Origin: an uncultured Pelagibacteraceae bacterium
GTDB lineage: Bacteria > Pseudomonadota > Alphaproteobacteria > Pelagibacterales > Pelagibacteraceae
Reading direction: 5' to 3'
NCBI GenBank assembly: GCA_902573295.1
Contig: CACGJB010000005.1
Location: forward strand, 1-49,918
DNA length: 49,918 nt
In this document: piece by piece, positions 8,932 to 17,575 of the stretch
How positions within the stretch are numbered: position 1 is the first letter of the stretch
Layout of the letters: each line of letters opens with the position of its first letter
Translations under genes and position numbers: made by a program
Notes under the pieces: generated by a model
What the model saw: only the letters and a program-made list of their open reading frames with translations
Database searches by the model: none
Told to the model about the DNA's origin: nothing

Positions 8932-9574
8932 TAAAATCTCTATTCAATCTCTTTTGAACTTCTTTATTTATATCGGGATTAGTATTTTCTAATGAAATAA
9001 TTTTTTCATAGAATTCTCTAGATTTTTGTTTTTGGTTTTTTGAATAATAATACTCAGCCATTAAATATAAAGCGTGTGATTTCCATACGCTTTCTGAGTT
9101 TATTAATGGATTTAAAATATCTAACAATTCATTCTCATTATCATCAATTTCAGCTGCATAAAATAAAGCTTTTTTATAGATAACTAAATTTTTAATTTCT
9201 TTATCGAGGGATGTGTCATTAATAATTGTTTGAAACAACTCAAATACAACTTTTTTATCCAAAACTAAATCGTTATCGATAATAAAATATAATGATAATG
9301 GAGAATAAGTTGGATCTTTTTTACCTATAATTTCAATTAATTTATTTGCCGTTTCATCTTTTGATTTTTCTGAGTACTCTATGATTATTGAATTATAATT
9401 ATCTGAAGTTTCTTTTTTTTTATTTGTTAAGTATTTGTCAAAGCCATAAACGGCTGTCACAATAATTACTAAAATTATTATTCCTAATGTTATTTTATTT
9501 TTATTGTTTATAAAAAAATTTCTAATTTTTTCGTTTCTAGTATTTGCGTTTATAATTGATAATTCTTCATCCAT
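8924..9574 (-). CDS. Membrane-anchored TPR-like protein (YfgM/DUF2659-like)
   Basis: A 216-residue bitopic protein: a cytoplasmic N-terminus of about 27 residues, one helix (about 28-47, ITLGIIILVIIVTAVYGF), then a helical periplasmic region with tetratricopeptide-like repeats. A clear TPR is near the C-terminus: SHALYLMAEYYYSKNQKQKSREFYEKII is the region around 170-200. The size, topology and position directly before bamB match YfgM, an ancillary periplasmic chaperone partner of the Sec translocon. Sequence identity to YfgM is not obvious by eye, so the assignment rests on architecture and synteny. Confidence 0.7.
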   Translation of the reverse strand: MDEELSIINANTRNEKIRNFFINNKNKITLGIIILVIIVTAVYGFDKYLTNKKKETSDNYNSIIIEYSEKSKDETANKLIEIIGKKDPTYSPLSLYFIIDNDLVLDKKVVFELFQTIINDTSLDKEIKNLVIYKKALFYAAEIDDNENELLDILNPLINSESVWKSHALYLMAEYYYSKNQKQKSREFYEKIISLENTNPDINKEVQKRLNRDFSE

Positions 9575-9576
9575 AA

Positions 9577-12246
9577 CTAAATCATATTCCTTAAAACGTA
9601 CTGCAGAATACCTCCATTTTTATAATACTCTAATTCATTTTTTGTATCAATTCTGCATAAAGTTTTAATTTTCTTTATTTCGCCAGAAGCATATTTAATT
9701 TCGACTGTCACTTCATCTGAGGGATTAACGCCCTTTTCTATATTTAGAATACTAATTAATTCAGAACCAATTAATTTAAGATTTTTTCTATTTACATCGT
9801 TGATAAATTGTAATGGCAATATTCCCATTCCAATTAAATTAGATCGGTGAATTCTTTCAAAGCTCTCAGCAATTACTGCTTTTATACCTAATAATTTTGT
9901 TCCTTTAGCTGCCCAATCTCTAGATGATCCAGTTCCGTATTCTTTTCCACCAATTACAACTAAATCTGTTCCTCTTTTTTTATATTCAACAACTGCATCA
10001 TAGACAGGAAGAACTTTTTCTTCTGGATATAACTTCGTAAAACCGCCTTCCGTACCAGGTGCCATTTCATTTCTAATTCTTATATTCGCAAAAGTTCCTC
10101 GCATCATAACTTCGTGGTTACCCCTTCTTGAACCATATGAGTTATAATCTTTAGGTAAAATTTGATGTTCCATAAAATATTCACCAGTTGGACTATCTTT
10201 TTGAATGCTGCCTGCTGGTGATATATGGTCAGTGGTAACCATATCACCTAAAATTAATAATGGTCTTGCATCCTTAATTTCTTTAAATCCTTCTGGTTTA
10301 TCTGATAGCGATTCAAAAAACGGAGGTTTTTTTACATATGTTGATCCCTCATCCCAATTATAGATACTGCTTTTATCAGTTTTAATTGTTTGCCACTGTT
10401 TTGGGCCCTCAGAAACATTTGAGTATCTTTTTATAAACATCTCTGCATTAAGTGACTCTTTTAGGGTATCTTCTATCTCTTTATTTGAAGGCCAAATATC
10501 TTTTAAAAATACATCGTTTCCCTCTTTATCTTTTCCTAATGGATCTTTGTATAGATCAACTTCCATATGTCCCGCTAATGCATATGCAACAACTAGTGGA
10601 GGTGATGCTAAATAGTTAGCTTTAATATGTGGAGAAATTCTTCCCTCAAAATTTCTATTTCCAGATAAAACTGAAACAGCATAAATATTTTCTTTTTGGA
10701 TTGCTTCAACAATATTTTCTGAAAGTGGTCCTGAATTTCCTATACAAGTTGTGCAGCCATACCCAACTAAATTAAAACCAAGCTGATCTAAATATGTGTT
10801 TAATCCAGCTTTTGCCAAATAGTCTGTAACTACTTGAGACCCAGGTGCTAAAGATGTTTTTACCCAAGGTTTAACTTGCAAACCTTTTTTAATAGCTTTT
10901 TTAGCTAATAGTCCAGCTCCAATTAGAACATTTGGATTAGAAGTGTTAGTACAAGAAGTTATTGCTGCAATTAATATTGAGCCATCTTTAATTTCATAAT
11001 CTGTACTTGATACTTTTGAAATTGACTTTTCATTTTTATTTGTAGCTTCCTGCAATACTTTTTGAAATGATCCAGGTGCATCTGTTAAAAGAACTTTATC
11101 CTGAGGTCTTTTGGGTCCTGAAATAGTTGGTACAACCGTGGACATGTCTAAAGATATAATGTCACTAAATTCTATTTCTTTACTCGCCCAAAGACCTTGT
11201 TCTTTGGCATAATTTTCAACAATATCGACCGTTTGCTGATCTCTTCCAGAAAATTTTAAATACTTTAATGTTTCTTCATCGATAGGAAAAAAACCACAAG
11301 TAGCACCATATTCCGGTGCCATGTTTGCAATTGTAGCTCTATCTGCAAGAGTTAAATTTTTTAAACCCTCTCCATAAAACTCAACAAACTTACCAACAAC
11401 TCCTTTATCCCTCAACATTTTAACAACAGTTAATACTAAATCAGTTGCAGTGGTTCCTTCTGGCATTTTGTTTTTCATTTCAAAACCAATAACTTCTGGT
11501 ATTAACATAGAAATTGGTTGACCTAACATTCCAGCTTCAGCTTCAATTCCTCCAACGCCCCATCCTAAAACGGATAAACCATTTACCATTGTCGTATGAC
11601 TGTCTGTTCCAACTAAAGTATCTGGAAAAAGATATTTTTGTCCTTTAAATTCTTCGGACCAAACAACTTTTGACAAATATTCTAGATTTACTTGATGACA
11701 AATTCCTGTTCCTGGTGGAACTATTCTAAAATTATCAAATGCCTGCTGTCCCCACTTTAAAAAAGAGTACCTTTCACCATTTCTTTCAAATTCTATATCG
11801 ACATTTTTTTCAAAAGAATCTGCTTTTGCAGACTGGTCAACTTGTACAGAATGATCAATTACAAGATCAACTGCAGATAATGGATTGATTGTATTTGGAT
11901 CTTTATTTTTTTCTTTAACTGCTTCTCTCATTGCAGCCAAATCTGCAACTGCAGGTATTCCTGTATAATCTTGAAGCAAAACTCTTGCTGGTCTATATGC
12001 AATTTCAGTCTTAGATTTTTTTGTCTTTAGCCAGTTTTTAATCGCCTCGATTTGAGATTTTGTTACACTTAAGTCGTCTTCATATCTTAATAAATTTTCT
12101 AATAAGACTTTAAGAGATTTTGGAAGTTTATTTATTCCTTCAAGTCCATTTTTTGCTGCTTCATTTAAAGAATAATAATTATACTCTTTGTCATTAACTT
12201 TTATTTTTCTGAGTGAATTATAAGAATTTTTGTTCCCTGGGGTCAT
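9577..12246 (-). CDS. acnA: Aconitate hydratase A
   Basis: TCA-cycle enzyme that isomerises citrate to isocitrate with a 4Fe-4S cluster. The 889 residues match AcnA/IRP1-type aconitases. The cluster cysteines appear in TSCTNTSNP (near 432) and GCTTCIGNSG (near 497-500). Substrate-binding motifs include the GTDSHTTMVNGLSVLGWGVGG region and, in the swivelling C-terminal domain, GGKEYGTGSSRDWAAKG. The start gives MTPGNKNSYNSL, directly adjacent (1 base) to the LysE-type exporter gene. Its membership in an operon with envelope and tRNA-binding-fold genes looks like packing for compactness, not shared function. Confidence 0.97.
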   Translation of the reverse strand: MTPGNKNSYNSLRKIKVNDKEYNYYSLNEAAKNGLEGINKLPKSLKVLLENLLRYEDDLSVTKSQIEAIKNWLKTKKSKTEIAYRPARVLLQDYTGIPAVADLAAMREAVKEKNKDPNTINPLSAVDLVIDHSVQVDQSAKADSFEKNVDIEFERNGERYSFLKWGQQAFDNFRIVPPGTGICHQVNLEYLSKVVWSEEFKGQKYLFPDTLVGTDSHTTMVNGLSVLGWGVGGIEAEAGMLGQPISMLIPEVIGFEMKNKMPEGTTATDLVLTVVKMLRDKGVVGKFVEFYGEGLKNLTLADRATIANMAPEYGATCGFFPIDEETLKYLKFSGRDQQTVDIVENYAKEQGLWASKEIEFSDIISLDMSTVVPTISGPKRPQDKVLLTDAPGSFQKVLQEATNKNEKSISKVSSTDYEIKDGSILIAAITSCTNTSNPNVLIGAGLLAKKAIKKGLQVKPWVKTSLAPGSQVVTDYLAKAGLNTYLDQLGFNLVGYGCTTCIGNSGPLSENIVEAIQKENIYAVSVLSGNRNFEGRISPHIKANYLASPPLVVAYALAGHMEVDLYKDPLGKDKEGNDVFLKDIWPSNKEIEDTLKESLNAEMFIKRYSNVSEGPKQWQTIKTDKSSIYNWDEGSTYVKKPPFFESLSDKPEGFKEIKDARPLLILGDMVTTDHISPAGSIQKDSPTGEYFMEHQILPKDYNSYGSRRGNHEVMMRGTFANIRIRNEMAPGTEGGFTKLYPEEKVLPVYDAVVEYKKRGTDLVVIGGKEYGTGSSRDWAAKGTKLLGIKAVIAESFERIHRSNLIGMGILPLQFINDVNRKNLKLIGSELISILNIEKGVNPSDEVTVEIKYASGEIKKIKTLCRIDTKNELEYYKNGGILQYVLRNMI

Positions 12247-12247
12247 A

Positions 12248-12841
12248 TTATAAATAAAAAGTTATTATGCTTGTTAAAAGAAGCAGTGACATAGCATAAT
12301 TAAAGTAATTAATAAATTTCTGATTTGTCGCAAATTTCCTAAAAAATTTACCTAAAAAGGTCCATAGAGTTATGCTCGTCACTGAAACAATTAAAGCCAT
12401 TATGATAATTTGAGTCGTATAACTAACAAAAGTTTCTCCTGGATTAATATAAGTTGAAACAAGAATAATTGATGCAATAACACCTTTAGGATTTAAAAAT
12501 TGAAAAATAAAAGTTTCATGAAACTTAATTGGATTTTTGTTTTTATTTTTCTGATCAGAAGGTCCTGAAAAAGAGATTTTGTATGCTAAATAAATTAAAA
12601 ATAGAGTTCCTAAATATTTTAATACTTCTTGAATTAAAGGATAAAGCTTAAAAATATTTATCAGACCTAGAGCTAAACATAATAACAAAAAAGGAAATCC
12701 TAAAGTTACACCAGTTATATGAGGTAGCGTTCTTAGAATACCAAAATTGAAACCAGAATAGAATGCAACGAAATTATTTGGTCCAGGAGTAAATGCAGCA
12801 ACTATTCCAAATAAAGTTATAGAGAGAATTTCAGGATGCAT
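12248..12841 (-). CDS. LysE/RhtB family amino-acid exporter
   Basis: A 197-residue inner-membrane protein with about six hydrophobic segments and the RhtB/LysE N-terminal signature FTPGPNNFVAFYSG (about 17-30), where the PGPN turn is highly conserved. A second family landmark, FLNPKGVIASIILVSTY, lies mid-protein (about 110-127). Members export amino acids such as threonine, homoserine, lysine or arginine. It sits between csaA (2 bases) and acnA (1 base). No substrate clue is visible; in a cell that imports and degrades many nitrogenous osmolytes, a relief exporter would make sense, but that is inference. Confidence 0.88.
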   Translation of the reverse strand: MHPEILSITLFGIVAAFTPGPNNFVAFYSGFNFGILRTLPHITGVTLGFPFLLLCLALGLINIFKLYPLIQEVLKYLGTLFLIYLAYKISFSGPSDQKNKNKNPIKFHETFIFQFLNPKGVIASIILVSTYINPGETFVSYTTQIIIMALIVSVTSITLWTFLGKFFRKFATNQKFINYFNYAMSLLLLTSIITFYL

Positions 12842-12843
12842 TA

Positions 12844-13188
12844 CTAAGCAATCGGTAATCCATTTTCTGCTTTTTGAGAGGGATGAACAAGTGTAACCTT
12901 GCCATCGACATCAATTGCTCCTAAAACCAATACTTGAGAAACTATTCCAGCAATATTTTTTTCAGTAAAGTTACAAACAGCAATAACTTGTTTTCCTTTT
13001 AAATTCTCCTCATTATAATAATGAGTAATTTGAGCCGAAGACTGTTTAATGCCAATTTCGCTTCCAAAATCAACTTCAATAACTAATGAAGGTTTCCTAG
13101 CTTTTTCATTTTTTTTAACAGAAATTACAGTACCAATTCTAATATCTACTTTATCAAAATCATTATAGGTAATTTGCTCTTTAATCAT
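12844..13188 (-). CDS. csaA: CsaA-type tRNA-binding domain protein
   Basis: A 114-residue OB-fold protein matching CsaA and the C-terminal tRNA-binding domain of MetRS and Arc1p: FDKVDIRIGTVISV at the start, SSAQITHYY in the middle, VCNFTEKNIAGIVSQVLVLGA after it. CsaA is described as a small chaperone or protein-export helper with tRNA-binding ability. It is the first gene of the eight-gene minus-strand run. Only 24 bases separate its ATG from the divergent argE-like gene, so its transcript must be leaderless or nearly so, or the promoter lies inside its neighbour. Confidence 0.9.
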   Translation of the reverse strand: MIKEQITYNDFDKVDIRIGTVISVKKNEKARKPSLVIEVDFGSEIGIKQSSAQITHYYNEENLKGKQVIAVCNFTEKNIAGIVSQVLVLGAIDVDGKVTLVHPSQKAENGLPIA

Positions 13189-13212
13189 AATATAATATAG
13201 TGTTTTAATTTT
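13189..13212. promoter_or_regulatory. 24-bp divergent promoter region
   Basis: The whole space between the ATG of csaA (minus) and the ATG of the ArgE-like gene (plus). It holds a perfect TATAAT at 13191-13196 on the plus strand and TATATT (13198-13193) on the minus strand in overlapping positions. For the plus gene this predicts a start near 13203 and a leader of about ten bases without a Shine-Dalgarno sequence. For csaA it predicts a leaderless message. Both -35 regions would fall inside the opposing coding sequences. Motifs are seen; the promoter function is inferred. Confidence 0.5.
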
Positions 13213-14394
13213 ATGAGTATAGATAACAATTTATATGAAAAATCAATCAAGATTTTAACTGACTTAATCGCATTTAAAACTATCTCAGGTCAAGATAACA
13301 GTAATTTAATTGATTATTGTGAAAAAATTTTAAAGAACATCGGTATAGATACTTTCAAAGTTTATGATGATGATAAAAAAAGAGTTAATCTTTTTGGAAC
13401 TTTAAAAGCAAAAAATCGAAGCACAAAAAAACCCATCATATTATCTGGACACACTGATGTTGTTCCAGTGTCTAAAGGTTGGAGCAGTGATCCATTCGTT
13501 GCAACTATTAAAAATGACAAATTATATGGAAGAGGCTCATGTGATATGAAAGGTTTTATTGCATGTACACTTGCTTATGCACCAATCTTTAAAGAAAGTA
13601 ATTTAGATAGAGACTTACATTTCTGTTACACATTTGACGAAGAGACTGCATGTATTGGAGCTCCTTTATTAATAGAAGAATTGAAAAAAAGAGATATAAA
13701 AAATGGAATTTGTATAATTGGTGAACCAACTAAAATGAAAATTATTGATGCCCACAAAGGTATGAATGAATATACAGTTCACTTTGGTGGACTTGCAGGA
13801 CATAGTTCTAAACCACATTTAGGAGTAAATGCAGCTGAATATGCTACTAGATATGTTGGAAAACTTTTAGAAATTAGAGAAGAATTAAAAAAAAGAGTTC
13901 AAAAAGATAGTATTTTTGATCCTCCGCACTCAACTTTATCAGTTGGAGGTATCAAGGGTGGTATTGCTCATAATGTCATTGTAGATAAATGTAGTGTTGA
14001 ATGGGAAACAAGACCGGTTATTAAAGAGGATGGAGAATTTGTTTCGAATGAAATTGATAAATATGCAAATGAAGTACTCCTGCCAGAAATGAAAAAAGTA
14101 TTTCCAGATTCTTATATTAAAAAAGAAGTGATAGGTGAAGTTGTTGGTTTTAACAGATTAGATGAGTCTGAAGCATGTGAATTTGTGTCAAATATAACTG
14201 GTGATAATTCTAGAGAAGTAGTTTCTTTTGGAACAGAAGCTGGTTTATTTCAAGAACTAGGAATTAGTACAGTAGTTTGTGGACCTGGATCTATAGAACA
14301 AGCTCACAAAATTGATGAGTTCATAGAATTAAATGAAATAAAAAAATGCCTTAAGTTTTTAGAAGGTGTAAAATCGAAATCTACTTTGAATTAA
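13213..14394 (+). CDS. argE: M20 family deacetylase, ArgE (acetylornithine deacetylase)-like
   Basis: Zinc-dependent amidohydrolase of the M20/ArgE/DapE family, 393 residues. Metal and catalytic residues are in place: SGHTDVVPV (His80, Asp82), GRGSCDMKG (bridging Asp111), TFDEETACIG (Glu143 catalytic, Glu144 metal), GEPTKM, and a late His in EQAHKIDE. The dimerisation domain lies around 185-300 with HKGMNEYTVHFGGLAGHSS. The best match in wording is proteobacterial ArgE, which removes acetyl from N-acetylornithine. Another N-acyl amino acid, such as N-acetyl-diaminobutyrate, is a realistic alternative given the catabolic neighbourhood. It has its own divergent promoter and ends in a bidirectional terminator. 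Confidence 0.85.
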   Translation: MSIDNNLYEKSIKILTDLIAFKTISGQDNSNLIDYCEKILKNIGIDTFKVYDDDKKRVNLFGTLKAKNRSTKKPIILSGHTDVVPVSKGWSSDPFVATIKNDKLYGRGSCDMKGFIACTLAYAPIFKESNLDRDLHFCYTFDEETACIGAPLLIEELKKRDIKNGICIIGEPTKMKIIDAHKGMNEYTVHFGGLAGHSSKPHLGVNAAEYATRYVGKLLEIREELKKRVQKDSIFDPPHSTLSVGGIKGGIAHNVIVDKCSVEWETRPVIKEDGEFVSNEIDKYANEVLLPEMKKVFPDSYIKKEVIGEVVGFNRLDESEACEFVSNITGDNSREVVSFGTEAGLFQELGISTVVCGPGSIEQAHKIDEFIELNEIKKCLKFLEGVKSKSTLN

Positions 14395-14398
14395 TAAA

Positions 14399-14426
14399 AA
14401 AGCCCATCACATAAGTAATGGGCTTT
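14399..14426. terminator. Bidirectional terminator between convergent genes
   Basis: AGCCCAT (14401-14407) pairs perfectly with ATGGGCT (14418-14424), extended to nine pairs by the flanking AA and TT, around a ten-base loop. Short A and T tracts flank it on both sides. It lies between the stop codons of the plus-strand ArgE-like gene and the minus-strand NCS1 permease gene and can serve both. Confidence 0.85.
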
Positions 14427-14453
14427 GTTATAACTAAATTAAAGGTTTAATTG

Positions 14454-15902
14454 TTATCTTTTAGATATAGCCAGATGAACAACAGCACCTAATGATGCTC
14501 CTATTATCCAGGCATATCCTCCACCACCACCTAAATTAGCGAAGAAATCACCTAAACCTAAAACTAAGATGTTTGGCCAAACCGTTCCAACAGCAATATA
14601 TCCTGATAGGATCCATGCTAAAATTGCTTTACGATTAAACCCACCGTTATAATGATATTTTGCATTTGCGCTATCATTAAACAAAGCATCAACATCTAAA
14701 TGTTCTTTTTTGATAATATAATAATCTACAATCATAATACCAAAGACTGGAGCTAAAATAGCACCAAGTGTATTTACAAATGGAAATAATCCCATTTGAG
14801 TAATAACAGCTACCCACATACCACCAATTACAAATCCAAAACCAGCAGTTATTAGTCCACCAATTTTAAAATTGATTTTGCTTGGCATTAAATTAGCTAA
14901 GTCATATGCAGGAGGTATAAAGTTTGCAACCATATTAATACCAACTGTTGCAGCAAAGAAAGCAAATGCAGCAATTATTGTTAAACCTAGGTTATCAACT
15001 TTAGCAACCATTTCTGTTGGGCTTGCGACGTACTCACCAAAAATCGCGATTGTTCCACCAGTTATCATTAAAGTAATAAAAGAGAATAAAACTACATTTC
15101 CTACTAATCCCCATAGGTTTCCTTTTTTCATTTCATCTTCATTTTTAACAAATCTAGCAAAGTCACCAAAATTGATTACTACAGCAGCAAAATATCCAAC
15201 CATAATTGAAAATACTGCTAGGAAAGCTCCAAATGATCCTAAACCTTCAAAACCACCTGATCTTTCTCCACCAGAGAATATATTTCCAACTTCTGAAAAT
15301 AATCCACCACCAGCTTTAACCCATATGACAATCATTAACAGTATCATAACAGCATAAACTGCTGGTCCTGCAAAGTTTAAAAACTTTTTAACAAGATCTA
15401 CACCTTGCCAAAATAGATAAACTTGGAACAATGAAACAAATATAAATGAAATCCACATTACACCTGTCATTCCTAGTAGCATTACCTCACCTTCAATGCC
15501 TGTAATACCTGTTATTAAAAGTGCCACAGCTGTAGAAGCAGCATAGGTTTGTGCTCCATACCAAAACATTGCAACAAGACCTCTGGCCATTGCTGGAAAG
15601 TTTGCACCAAAGACACCCATGCTTACTCGAGCGAATACTGGATACGGAATTCCATGTTTTACACTTGGTTTACCCGATAGGTTTACTAGCCACATTATAA
15701 AAATTCCTGCAAGAATTAATGCAGCAAATACAGCCCAACCATTTAATCCTGAAGCTAAAAACAAAGATGCTGCCAAAGTATAACCAAATAAACTTTGAAC
15801 ATCATTTGCCCACACGTTAAAGATTTCAAACCACCCCCAATTCTTTTTATTAGCTGGAGTCGGCGCTAAATCTGAATTGTAGAGTTTTGACGATCTACTC
15901 AT
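14454..15902 (-). CDS. NCS1 family nucleobase/hydantoin/allantoin-type permease
   Basis: A 482-residue inner-membrane transporter of the NCS1 family (Mhp1/PucI/CodB fold, sodium- or proton-coupled symport). The N-terminal half has the family block NKKNWGWFEIFNVWANDVQSLFGYT (roughly 18-42) and GIPYPVFARVSMGVFGANFPA (about 84-104), followed by about ten more hydrophobic helices. The start ATG at 15902 follows an AGGAG ribosome site. The C-terminus has a glycine run (about 455-460) before the last helix. Allantoin, hydantoins, cytosine, uracil or thiamine-type cargo are all possible. Its upstream neighbour pair releases urea or guanidino products, so a nitrogen-source role fits. Confidence 0.88.
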   Translation of the reverse strand: MSRSSKLYNSDLAPTPANKKNWGWFEIFNVWANDVQSLFGYTLAASLFLASGLNGWAVFAALILAGIFIMWLVNLSGKPSVKHGIPYPVFARVSMGVFGANFPAMARGLVAMFWYGAQTYAASTAVALLITGITGIEGEVMLLGMTGVMWISFIFVSLFQVYLFWQGVDLVKKFLNFAGPAVYAVMILLMIVIWVKAGGGLFSEVGNIFSGGERSGGFEGLGSFGAFLAVFSIMVGYFAAVVINFGDFARFVKNEDEMKKGNLWGLVGNVVLFSFITLMITGGTIAIFGEYVASPTEMVAKVDNLGLTIIAAFAFFAATVGINMVANFIPPAYDLANLMPSKINFKIGGLITAGFGFVIGGMWVAVITQMGLFPFVNTLGAILAPVFGIMIVDYYIIKKEHLDVDALFNDSANAKYHYNGGFNRKAILAWILSGYIAVGTVWPNILVLGLGDFFANLGGGGGYAWIIGASLGAVVHLAISKR

Positions 15903-15921
15903 ATTGATCTCCTATTGTTAT

Positions 15922-15941
15922 GGTTTAAGAAAATTTAAACC
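15922..15941 (-). other. Hairpin in the leader of the NCS1 permease gene
   Basis: Seven perfect pairs (15922-15928 with 15935-15941, GGTTTAA/TTAAACC) around a six-base loop lie about 20 bases before the permease start, just upstream of its ribosome site. The full 216-base gap (15903-16118) is otherwise AT-rich with no open frame of note and no riboswitch class I can name. The hairpin may affect translation or message stability. There is no T-tract, so it is not a terminator. Confidence 0.35.
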
Positions 15942-16118
15942 TGTTATCTCATCTAATTTCGAGACATTAGTTGTTTTGAGGTTCGTGTAAATAAAAATAA
16001 TCTCAACTAAAAATAGAAATTAAAATTTTTAAAAAAATTTGAATAATACAATTTATAAAGAATTAAGACCTAAATGAACGATAAAGATGATTTATTTAAA
16101 TTACAAAATAAATTGATA

Positions 16119-17555
16119 TTAATTGCTCCAACCACCTACTGCTTTTACTTCCAAAAATTCTTCAAGACCATGTTCGCCCGCTTCACGTCCTATTCCTGAA
16201 TGCTTAAAACCACCAAATGGCGCATCAACTGCGATACCTGCTCCATTCACATCAACCATTCCAGATCTTAGTTTTCTAGCAACTCTTTGTACTTTTTTCG
16301 AATCTTGGGTTTGAATATAGTTTGTTAATCCATAAGCAGTATCGTTAGCAATTTTTATTGCATCTTCTTCTGTCTCAAATGGTATTACAGATAAAACAGG
16401 TCCAAAGATTTCCGTCCTTGCAACTTCCATGTCGTTATTTACATCTGCAAATACTGTCGGTTTAACAAAATAACCTTTGTCTAACCCATCTGGTTTGCCT
16501 GTTCCTCCAGCAACTAATTTTGCACCCTCATCAATACCTTTTTGGATTAAAGTTTGTATTTTGTTATATTGAGTTTCTGAAATAACTGGACCAATATGTT
16601 CACCTTCTTTTTTAGGATCACCAACTTCAAATGTTTCAGTATATTTTTTTAATCTTTCAATAGCCTCATCATACATTGATTTTTCGACAAGCATTCTTGT
16701 TGGTGCATTACAAGACTGTCCTGAATTTCTAAAACATCTTAAAGCACCTCTTTCAATTGCTTCTGAATCTGCATCTTTAAAAATTATATTTGCTCCTTTG
16801 CCACCCAATTCTAAGCTTACTCTTTTAAAATCTTTAGCAGCATTTTGTGAAATCAAAGCTCCTGCCCTTGTTGAGCCTGTAAAAGAAATCATATTAATAT
16901 CTGGATGGCTTGTAAGAGCATCACCTGTGGTTGCTCCATCACCATTAACTAAATTAAACACACCTTTTGGAAATTTTACCTCATCAATAATTTCTGCAAG
17001 TATTATTGAGGATAACGGTGCTAATTCTGATGGCTTTAAAACCATAGTGCATCCTGATGCGATTGCTGGCATTACTTTTAAACAAACTTGGTTCATCGGC
17101 CAATTCCATGGTGTTATTAACGCACAAACACCTTTTGGTTCATAAATTAATCTTTGGTTAGGAGCGTGTTCTCCTAATGGTTTTTCAAATTCAAAATTTT
17201 TTAAATATCTAATGAATGATTTAATATGACTTGCTCCTGTTCCTGCTTGTAATTTTGTAGCAAAATCTTTTGGAGCTCCCATTTCAAGAGTTATAGCTTC
17301 TGCAATATCTGCCCATCTTTTTTTATAATTTTCATAAAGTTTTTCTAATAGTAAAATTCTTTCTTCTTTAGAGGAAAAGGCCCAAGACTCGTAAGCATCT
17401 TTTGCTGCACTAACTGCTAAATCAACATCTACTTTATTTCCTAAAGAAATTACAGCACAATTTTCTTCAGTAGCAGGATCAATGACTTTAATTTCCTCAG
17501 CACTATTTGGTTTAACCCATGCTCCATTAATATAAAAATTTTTTTTATCTAACAT
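16119..17555 (-). CDS. Aldehyde dehydrogenase (NAD(P)+), paralogue 1
   Basis: A 478-residue class-I-like aldehyde dehydrogenase. The catalytic cysteine is Cys282 in NSGQSCNAPTRM and the general base is Glu249 in LELGGKGAN; the nucleotide loop FTGSTRAG (225-232) and ITPWNWPMNQ (147-156) are intact. It follows the agmatinase/guanidinobutyrase gene by 20 bases on the same strand. The pairing suggests oxidation of an aminobutyraldehyde or guanidinobutyraldehyde from polyamine or agmatine breakdown, the job of KauB-type enzymes. It is closely similar to the second aldehyde dehydrogenase at 30576 (same start MLDK, same motif spacing). Substrate is inferred from context. Confidence 0.93.
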   Translation of the reverse strand: MLDKKNFYINGAWVKPNSAEEIKVIDPATEENCAVISLGNKVDVDLAVSAAKDAYESWAFSSKEERILLLEKLYENYKKRWADIAEAITLEMGAPKDFATKLQAGTGASHIKSFIRYLKNFEFEKPLGEHAPNQRLIYEPKGVCALITPWNWPMNQVCLKVMPAIASGCTMVLKPSELAPLSSIILAEIIDEVKFPKGVFNLVNGDGATTGDALTSHPDINMISFTGSTRAGALISQNAAKDFKRVSLELGGKGANIIFKDADSEAIERGALRCFRNSGQSCNAPTRMLVEKSMYDEAIERLKKYTETFEVGDPKKEGEHIGPVISETQYNKIQTLIQKGIDEGAKLVAGGTGKPDGLDKGYFVKPTVFADVNNDMEVARTEIFGPVLSVIPFETEEDAIKIANDTAYGLTNYIQTQDSKKVQRVARKLRSGMVDVNGAGIAVDAPFGGFKHSGIGREAGEHGLEEFLEVKAVGGWSN

Positions 17556-17575
17556 GTTTTGAAACTATCCTTTCT

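Noticed and set aside
14872-15357. A 161-codon open frame on the plus strand opposite the NCS1 permease gene
   Set aside because: It is antisense to a clear permease gene, is rich in Pro, Lys and Thr in a pattern produced by reading membrane-protein codons backwards, and has no ribosome site.
15903-16118. A riboswitch before the NCS1 permease, for example of the purine or glutamine type
   Set aside because: Only one simple hairpin is seen and no conserved core of a known class could be found in the 216 bases.
16798-17145. A 115-codon open frame opposite aldehyde dehydrogenase 1, and similar frames opposite potD, potA and the FadN-type gene
   Set aside because: All are shadows on the complementary strand of strongly conserved enzymes, with no independent start signals.
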